Shown in pieces: positions 58,360 to 64,000 of a stretch of DNA of 64,000 nucleotides; position 1 is the stretch's first letter; each line of letters starts with the position of its first letter. A model generated the notes under the pieces. The model had not been told where the DNA came from. It worked only from the letters and a program-made list of their open reading frames with translations, and made no database searches. The stretch spans positions 1 through 64,000 of the forward strand of contig JAEEZY010000001.1 in the NCBI GenBank assembly GCA_016292015.1. The letters are read 5' to 3'. The translations under genes and the position numbers were made by a program. The DNA comes from Bacteroidales bacterium. GTDB lineage: Bacteria; Bacteroidota; Bacteroidia; Bacteroidales; P3.

Positions 58360-60195
58360 ATGAAAAAAATCCTTTCAATTTTGATGGTATTCCTTTGCGC
58401 CAGCGCTATGGGGCAGGAGGTGCTTTTTGAATCGGACGGCATTGTCTATGGCATCACTTCGGAGGCGGAGCGGACGGTGGAGGTGGAGTTTTATGGCTAT
58501 CTGCTTAACAGCGCCTACAGCGGAGACATAACCATCCCGCAGACGGTCGAGTACGAAGGCCAGGCATATACCGTTACGGCGTTGGGCGAGGAGGCTTTCG
58601 AGAGTTGCACGGGTGTGACAAGTCTGACCCTTCCCGCCACAATCCGCAGCATCGGGGCATACTGCTTCTACAACTGCAGCTTCACGTCGTTGCAGTTGCC
58701 CGACTCGCTGCGCAGCATTGGTGACCAAGCCTTCCTCTATTCTTACGTCACATCGCTGCATCTGCCAGCATGTTTCGAGGAGTATTTTGGGGCTACGTTT
58801 TGGGCGAGGAACTTGGCGAGCATCACGGTCGATGAGGCCAACCCGCACTACCGCTCTATCGACGGATGGCTCTACAGCAAGGACAGCCTCACGCTCTGCA
58901 TAGTGCCGGACGGGGTGACGGGTGTTATCAACGTGCCGTCGTACGTGCGGCATATTGGAAAAGCTGCGTTTGGCTTCAACAGCCAGGCCACCTCGGTGTC
59001 GCTGCCCGAAGGGCTGACCAGCATCGGCGACTTCGCTTTCAACTGCTGTTCATCGGTGAATAACATCGTCATCCCCTCTACGGTGACGAGTATCGGCATC
59101 TGCCCGTTCAGCTATTGTCCTTCGCTGACCAACCTCAGCATTGCCGACGGCAACACGGGTTATGTTCTGGACGGCTTGATGCTCTACAGCGCCGGATACG
59201 ACACGCTGGTGTCGTGCCACAAGTCGGAGGCGACGGTGACGGTGAACCCCAATGTTAAGGTGCTTGGTGGTTTCGAGAACAACACATGGGTGAAGAACAT
59301 AGAGATTCCGGCGGGGGTGACCGACATCCTCGACAACTGCTTCAGCGCATGCACCTTCACGAGCATAGCGTTGCCGGCTCACATGAAGTCGATAGGCGCT
59401 AGAGCCTTCGCCGAGAACAGCAAGCTCACAAGTGTCGCGATGCCGCAGACGCTGCTCCATCTCGGCGAGAACGCCTTTGCCTGGTGTACGAAGCTGGCCT
59501 CCATCGTGATACCCGACTCGCTGAAGGTGATACCGAAGGAGGCGTTCAACTCCGACCCGCGGCTGGCGTCTATCGTCTGGGGCAACGCCGTCGAGGAGAT
59601 AGGAGTCGGGGCTTTTTGGGCGATGTGTGCAACCACGCTCGACCTGCCGCCTACGCTGAAAAAGATTGGAGACCAGGCGTTCGGAGCCTGCTCAAGCAAC
59701 CTAGGCAGGGTGACGGTAAGGAGCCAGCTGGAGACGGTGGGCGCGACGGTGTTCTACCACGCCAACATCGACTGTATGCGCTTCACGGTAGGCGTGCCGC
59801 CCGCCACGACTGGCGCGGGTCCGCTTGACCAGATGAACCGCCTCGACAGCATCATCATCCCCTGCGGCACCCTCGACGCATGGCTTGCAGACAGCTATTG
59901 GGGTCAGTTTGCAGACAAATACCACGAAGACTGCAGCGAGGGAATAGAGGAGGCGGTCGGCAGCCAGCAGTCAGCAGTCAGTGTTTATCCCAACCCGACG
60001 GCAGGCATCCTGCATATCAGCACAGAGAATGAGAAGATTACATCCGCCGAGCTTTACGATACCCGCGGTGGCAAGCATAACGTAAGCACGACGTCGGATG
60101 CCATCGACCTCTCAAACCTGCCCGCTGGTGTCTATTACCTGATTCTCAAGACTGAAAAGGGCACATCCCGACATAAAGTGGTAAAGATTGACTGA
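58360..60195 (+). CDS. BspA-type leucine-rich-repeat protein with T9SS type A sorting domain
   Basis: 611 residues with a signal peptide ending AMGQ (about 19). About 20 LRR_5 repeats (LTLPATIRSIGAYCFYNCS, IVIPSTVTSIGICPFSYCPS and similar) fill residues 60-520. The C-terminal sorting domain starts at VYPNPTAGILHIS and ends SRHKVVKID, directing export through T9SS and surface attachment. The linker just before it (EEAVGSQQSAVSVYPNP) is encoded by an AGTCAGCAGTCAGT-type repeat also found in non-coding DNA of this window. BspA-like proteins bind host or bacterial proteins; the partner is unknown. Confidence 0.9.
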   Translation: MKKILSILMVFLCASAMGQEVLFESDGIVYGITSEAERTVEVEFYGYLLNSAYSGDITIPQTVEYEGQAYTVTALGEEAFESCTGVTSLTLPATIRSIGAYCFYNCSFTSLQLPDSLRSIGDQAFLYSYVTSLHLPACFEEYFGATFWARNLASITVDEANPHYRSIDGWLYSKDSLTLCIVPDGVTGVINVPSYVRHIGKAAFGFNSQATSVSLPEGLTSIGDFAFNCCSSVNNIVIPSTVTSIGICPFSYCPSLTNLSIADGNTGYVLDGLMLYSAGYDTLVSCHKSEATVTVNPNVKVLGGFENNTWVKNIEIPAGVTDILDNCFSACTFTSIALPAHMKSIGARAFAENSKLTSVAMPQTLLHLGENAFAWCTKLASIVIPDSLKVIPKEAFNSDPRLASIVWGNAVEEIGVGAFWAMCATTLDLPPTLKKIGDQAFGACSSNLGRVTVRSQLETVGATVFYHANIDCMRFTVGVPPATTGAGPLDQMNRLDSIIIPCGTLDAWLADSYWGQFADKYHEDCSEGIEEAVGSQQSAVSVYPNPTAGILHISTENEKITSAELYDTRGGKHNVSTTSDAIDLSNLPAGVYYLILKTEKGTSRHKVVKID

Positions 60196-60241
60196 AAAAT
60201 AATATCCACAAAAGTCTAATCACAAGGAATCATACAAATCT

Positions 60242-60937
60242 ATGAAAAAAGCACTAATCATGATGTGCCTTGCGGCACTTACAGTTGGCATGCTTTCTGG
60301 CTGCAAAAACAAGAACGCCAAGACAACCGACGCGGAGAACAGAACGGCGGAATCTGAATGGGTCGATTTAGGGTTGCCAAGCGGATTGCTGTGGGCTTGC
60401 TGCAATCTCGGCGCCTCATCTCCCGAAAAGTGTGGCGAATACTACGCCTGGGGCGAGACGATGCCGAAAAACGAGTACAGCCTGACAACCTACTCCTACT
60501 ACAACCATGAGAACGGAATCTACACCCTTAACAAATACAACACGCAGCAAGCCAAAGGTCTCGTCGATAGCCTCACCGTGCTTGAGCCGGCTGACGATGC
60601 CGCCACAGCCCTGCTGGGCGACGGGGCTCGCATGCCGACCGACGCCGAATGGCAGGAGCTGATCGATAATACTTCGGCTGAATGGATACGACAGAAAGGT
60701 GTCAGAGGATACCTGCTCACCGCGGCCAACGGCAACAGCCTGTTCTTGCCCGCCACTGGCTTCTGTCATAAAGATTCGTTCACCGACAGCGACAAGATAG
60801 GCAACTATTGGTCATCATCGCTCGACCTTCTTATGCCGAACACCGCGCACGAACTCAACTTCGGTTCAACCGGCTTGCGTACTGGCGGCTGCGAGCGATA
60901 CTACGGCTTCTCCATCCGCCCAGTAAAAGAACATTAA
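60242..60937 (+). CDS. FISUMP-domain lipoprotein, paralogue
   Basis: 231 residues. The lipobox MLSGC (Cys 21) is followed by a short KNKNAKTTDAENRTAES linker and the domain from EWVDLGLPSGLLWACCNLGA in part to YGFSIRPVKEH. Compared with the 57426 protein the domain is well conserved (GDGARMPTDAEWQELIDNTS in part) but lacks the long Asn/Thr spacer. Its first 150 bases are almost identical to those of the partial gene at 63750, evidence of recent duplication. Confidence 0.85.
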   Translation: MKKALIMMCLAALTVGMLSGCKNKNAKTTDAENRTAESEWVDLGLPSGLLWACCNLGASSPEKCGEYYAWGETMPKNEYSLTTYSYYNHENGIYTLNKYNTQQAKGLVDSLTVLEPADDAATALLGDGARMPTDAEWQELIDNTSAEWIRQKGVRGYLLTAANGNSLFLPATGFCHKDSFTDSDKIGNYWSSSLDLLMPNTAHELNFGSTGLRTGGCERYYGFSIRPVKEH

Positions 60938-60964
60938 ATCCAACAAATAAATACCGACAACCGT

Positions 60965-61543
60965 ATGAAAAAGACTTTTTTATTGGCAGCCTTGCTGCTG
61001 CTCTCAACTATGGTTGTGGCGCAACCGGGAAACCACGGTAATCGTCACGGCAACCCGCCACATGCGCCTGTGCAAGGTAACGTGGGCGTCAATCCGCCAT
61101 CGCACATCACGCCTCCAGCTAACCGCAAAGGCTCTTACCGCGATGGTTATCAGGACGGTTACCGCGACGGATGGCGCGATGCGATGAAAAGCATGACACC
61201 GCCACCGCAAGCTGGCATGATGCCGCCAAGCGGGGTGGCTGTGGAGGCAGTGCCTGTGGCGACCCCTGAAGAGGTATCGCGCATGGTAGCACAGCTGAAA
61301 GCCGAGTCGTTCGACGACAACCGTATGGAGTTGGCTCAGGCTATGGTGTCAAGCAAGCTTCTTACCACCGCCGACATCAAGCGGCTGATGGGCACATTCC
61401 AATTCGAGGACAACCAACTGGATTTCGCCAAGTACGCCTACCACTATGTAGCCGACCCTGAGAACTACTTTCAGGTGGCGTCTCTGTTCAAATTCGCCTC
61501 CAATAAGACGGAGCTGCTGAACTATATAAAAAGTGGCAGATAG
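60965..61543 (+). CDS. DUF4476 protein
   Basis: 192 residues with a signal peptide ending VVAQ (about 20). A Gly/His/Asn/Pro-rich region (GNHGNRHGNPPHAPVQGN) and a YRDGYQDGYRDGWRD repeat precede the DUF4476 domain (about 95-190), helical, with AQLKAESFDDNRMELAQAMV in part and FKFASNKTELLNYIKSG. The domain is common in secreted Bacteroidetes proteins, function unknown. It lies 27 bases after the FISUMP gene, so the two are likely cotranscribed. Confidence 0.88.
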   Translation: MKKTFLLAALLLLSTMVVAQPGNHGNRHGNPPHAPVQGNVGVNPPSHITPPANRKGSYRDGYQDGYRDGWRDAMKSMTPPPQAGMMPPSGVAVEAVPVATPEEVSRMVAQLKAESFDDNRMELAQAMVSSKLLTTADIKRLMGTFQFEDNQLDFAKYAYHYVADPENYFQVASLFKFASNKTELLNYIKSGR

Positions 61544-61600
61544 ACACATACCACAGTTGTAACATGCAATCATTGTACAATAACTAATAATTAAACACTT

Positions 61601-62236
61601 ATGAAACATTCTTTTAACTGGACAAAAGTATTTGTCGTGGCGGCTGTGATGTTTGTCGCCCTTGGTACCGCAAACGCACAGGAAAGCAAGGCTCAACGTT
61701 TCGAGTTTGGTGTGGAAACTGGCTTGACGGGACACGCCAACTATAGCTCTGCGTCGCTGTTTATGGATGCGGAGAAAAGCTATGTCAGTTCTGGATACGG
61801 CTTGCATTTCGGATGGCTGCTGGGTCGTAACATGGTGGGAATACACCTGAAAGGTGAGTTCCTCAACACTTCGGCGGTGGCTGTGAACGAGCAGATGATG
61901 CATTGGGCGCTGTCGGCCATGTACCGCTACTATATGCCGCTGGGCAGCCGTTTCGAGGTCTTTGCAGGGGCGAAATTGGGTGCTGGCTATTGGCTCAACA
62001 CCTTCGACTTTGGAGCCAACCACTACAGCGAGAACCGCTGGGGTACGGTCTGCGACCTCGACTTGGGCGTGAACTGCAAACTTACGGAGAAATCGCATAT
62101 CGGCATCTGCTGGACGGCTGCTTCGTTCGGGTCACTACTGAGCAAACCAGCCACTGTGCCGACAGGTCTGACGGCGAACGATAAAAACAATTTCTTCGGC
62201 TACGGCATAATGATGCACTATGGCCTGAGGTTCTGA
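61601..62236 (+). CDS. outer-membrane beta-barrel protein
   Basis: 211 residues. The signal peptide ends ANAQ (about 27). Barrel strands such as FEFGVETGLTGHANYS, GYGLHFGWLLGRNMVGIHLKG in part, FEVFAGAKLGAGYWLNTF and the aromatic C-terminal strand YGIMMHYGLRF are visible. No other domain. It is 57 bases downstream of the DUF4476 gene and 44 bases upstream of the thioredoxin gene, part of the accessory envelope island. Confidence 0.75.
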   Translation: MKHSFNWTKVFVVAAVMFVALGTANAQESKAQRFEFGVETGLTGHANYSSASLFMDAEKSYVSSGYGLHFGWLLGRNMVGIHLKGEFLNTSAVAVNEQMMHWALSAMYRYYMPLGSRFEVFAGAKLGAGYWLNTFDFGANHYSENRWGTVCDLDLGVNCKLTEKSHIGICWTAASFGSLLSKPATVPTGLTANDKNNFFGYGIMMHYGLRF

Positions 62237-62280
62237 AAGAGATGGCTGAAAAGTAGCAATCTTTACCACATCTGAAGAAC

Positions 62281-63384
62281 ATGAAACGTTTACTTTTATC
62301 ACTGCTGTGTTTTGCGGCAGCGTGCGGATGGGCACAGGAGAACAATTATTCCATCACGGTGGAAACCCTTCCTTTGGAAATGGAGGACGGCACAAAGGTA
62401 AGACTCCTTAACTGGCAGTTATACGAAGTTATTGACACCGCAATGGTCGCCGATTGGGAGGTCCGTTTCACTGGCCATACCGACACGACATTCGTAGGCT
62501 GGATTACCAACTTGCGCAGTATCTATCTGCCTGTGATGGTGGAGCCTGGTATGGATCTTACCATAGATTTCAGAGACTTCACCGTCTCGGGTAGCAACCT
62601 CAACGTGCAATTGTACCGTTTTGTGGGAGAGGAGGAGCGCTTGAGAAGCCAGATGGACGAATATGCAATAAATGAAGATCTGGAGAATTACAGCATTATG
62701 CGTTGGAAAATGGCGCACCTCTACGATAGTACTGGATGGGCTATCTATGCCGACAACAGCGACAATATCGTTGGGGCATATATCCTTGGAAAATACTATG
62801 AGCGTTTCGTGACATACGGTTATTATTATTCGGACACGCTTATGGCGCAGCGCAACCGGCTCGACTCGCTGTATGGTGTGGCAACTCCAACGGTGCGCGG
62901 CTGGCGCGGGCTGCGCGAATGGCACGAGAAGAGCATCGCCGGAAGGTCTATGGCGCAAGGTAGGAAATACGCTGACTTTGAGGCATACGACTTTACGAAG
63001 TGGAAAACCGTACGGCTGTCGGAATATATCGGCGGGCATGTGGCGGTGCTGGATTTCTGGGCTTCGTGGTGCGGCCCTTGCCGTCAGGAAATAAACGAGT
63101 ATCTGAAACCGCTCTACGCAAAATATGCCGAGAAGGGATTGGTGGTTGTGAGTGTGGGCGTATGGGACGACATCGACAGGCATAAGCAGGCGTTGTTTGC
63201 GATGCAGCTGCCCTACCCGCACCTGCTTGACACAACGAGCAACAGCGCGGTGGCAAAACTCTACGGATTCCACGCTATCCCGCAGGTGTTTCTGATTGAC
63301 CGCGACGGGACGCTGTTGGGCAACTTCCGCGGCGAACAACTGGTCGGCGAGGTGGAGAAAGCCCTGGGTGTGAGAAAAGAGTAA
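62281..63384 (+). CDS. TlpA-like thiol-disulfide oxidoreductase
   Basis: 367 residues with a signal peptide ending GWAQ (about 19). The N-terminal about 200 residues are a DUF4369-like region (NWQLYEVIDTAMVADWEVRF in part, VEPGMDLTIDFRDFTVSGS). The C-terminal thioredoxin domain has the redox motif WCGPC (C264, C267), with AIPQVFLIDRDG containing the cis-Pro. Such proteins reduce or isomerise disulfides in the periplasm in Bacteroidetes. It is the last clearly intact gene of the island. Confidence 0.88.
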   Translation: MKRLLLSLLCFAAACGWAQENNYSITVETLPLEMEDGTKVRLLNWQLYEVIDTAMVADWEVRFTGHTDTTFVGWITNLRSIYLPVMVEPGMDLTIDFRDFTVSGSNLNVQLYRFVGEEERLRSQMDEYAINEDLENYSIMRWKMAHLYDSTGWAIYADNSDNIVGAYILGKYYERFVTYGYYYSDTLMAQRNRLDSLYGVATPTVRGWRGLREWHEKSIAGRSMAQGRKYADFEAYDFTKWKTVRLSEYIGGHVAVLDFWASWCGPCRQEINEYLKPLYAKYAEKGLVVVSVGVWDDIDRHKQALFAMQLPYPHLLDTTSNSAVAKLYGFHAIPQVFLIDRDGTLLGNFRGEQLVGEVEKALGVRKE

Positions 63385-63426
63385 ATATGTTGTGTTGGTG
63401 TAATAGTTTCATAAATACTATCTACA

Positions 63427-63697
63427 ATGAAAAAAGAATTCAAACCAACCAGATACGGTCAGTGGAAGATGGAGCACCGTATAGCCTCGTACTATATCAC
63501 CTCCACGTTTTTTTGGATTGTTCATGTATTTCGGGCTACCGCTGGTGAACTGCCTGTTCCACCATGTGGAGTACAAGCTCTATCCTTTCATCTTTATCTT
63601 CCTGTTCCTGTGGGTTGGCTTCGGTTTCGCCTTCTGCATGCAGAACTGGTTTGAGAAACAGATGAAAAATAATGAAGAAAGGCAGAAAGAAGAATAG
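63427..63697 (+). pseudogene. frameshifted or phase-variable small membrane protein
   Basis: The first frame (from ATG 63427, MKKEFKPTRYGQWKMEHR) breaks after a run of seven T at 63508-63514. Skipping one T restores a second coding frame (FGLFMYFGLPLVNCLFHH, then FIFIFLFLWVGFGFAFCM, ending NNEERQKEE at TAG 63697). The joined protein would have about 89 residues and two transmembrane segments. The homopolymer suggests phase variation, a sequencing error, or recent decay. In the current reading only a 75-residue non-homologous peptide is made. Confidence 0.7.
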
Positions 63698-63749
63698 CGA
63701 CCATTAGTCAGCAGTCACTAGTTACTAATCATAAACAATCATACAAATC

Positions 63750-64000
63750 ATGAAAAAGACATTAGTCATGATGTGCCTTGCGGCACTTACAGTCGGCATG
63801 CTTTCGAGCTGCAAAACCAAGAACGCCAAGACAACCGAAACCGAGAACAACACAACGGAAGCCGAATGGGTTGACTTGGGCCTACCGAGCGGCACCCAAT
63901 GGAAATCGGTCAACGAGGAGGGTTACTACACCTACGACGAGGCGGTGGAGAAATTCGGCAGAAGCCTGCCTAGCGACACCCTCTGGTATGAACTGGAATG
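63750..64000 (+). CDS. FISUMP-domain lipoprotein, partial (right edge)
   Basis: The gene starts at 63750 and continues past the end of the window; 83 codons are visible. The signal peptide and lipobox MLSSC (Cys 21) match the 60242 protein nearly residue for residue, followed by EAEWVDLGLPSGTQWKSVNE. It then diverges (GYYTYDEAVEKFGRSLPSDTLW), so the duplicated part may be confined to the N-terminal export region and the first domain strand. Confidence 0.8.
   Translation, partial: MKKTLVMMCLAALTVGMLSSCKTKNAKTTETENNTTEAEWVDLGLPSGTQWKSVNEEGYYTYDEAVEKFGRSLPSDTLWYELE

Overview
The window is chromosomal DNA from a member of the order Bacteroidales. The evidence is promoters of the TAnnTTTG type (often preceded by TTTG), four proteins with type IX secretion (T9SS) C-terminal sorting domains, BspA-type leucine-rich-repeat proteins, a serine palmitoyltransferase for sphingolipids, and family-specific genes such as DUF4271, DUF4290, DUF4175 and DUF4476. 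Two exact copies of the 16-bp parS palindrome (33707-33722 and 48376-48391), plus a degenerate one at 53663, suggest that the segment lies in the origin-proximal part of the chromosome. The genus cannot be told from the sequence alone.

Layout. 1-6700 (minus) holds an operon of a lipoprotein, an outer-membrane barrel, a small T9SS cargo and a 1218-residue secreted protein with tail-fibre-like repeats and two C-type-lectin-like domains. 7163-11215 has a 5'-nucleotidase lipoprotein, a BspA-like lipoprotein and a MalY-type lyase. 11325-17199 (minus) is housekeeping: tRNA-Ser, yidD, rnpA, hemD, DUF4271, frr, pyrH, trmD and an M23/LysM peptidase. 17300-19300 is rich in non-coding signals: a roughly 155-nt RNA with its own promoter and terminator, an 11-bp phased array, and a structured leader before a PKD lipoprotein. 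19347-22955 is a thiamine module: TPP riboswitch, TonB-dependent receptor, PnuC-type transporter, thiamine diphosphokinase. 23011-37348 (minus) includes an arginase-like protein lacking metal ligands, nadK, two T9SS type B cargos, an MsbA-like ABC exporter, purB, murA with Cys replaced by Asp, DUF4290, an RluA enzyme and nadA. From 38210 most genes are on the plus strand: an ECF sigma module with envelope proteins, rpiB, deoC, a sphingolipid pair, DUF4175, an RsbW-like kinase, ybeY, mnmG, rubredoxin, ferritin, a second ECF module, then from 57426 an accessory envelope island (FISUMP lipoproteins, a BspA/T9SS protein, DUF4476, a barrel, a TlpA-like thioredoxin) running off the right end.

The most unusual signal is in the intergenic DNA. 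At least six gaps (about 6898-7073, 8963-9017, 17870-17990, 37395-37526, 54657-54843, 57183-57270) hold degenerate sequence built from units exactly 11 bp long. The unit sequence differs between loci and drifts within a locus, but the 11-bp register holds for up to 17 units. They are not coding, are not CRISPR, and do not fit any repeat class I can name. Three lipoprotein genes also sit behind unusually long leaders (about 250-310 nt) with long-range complementary arms.
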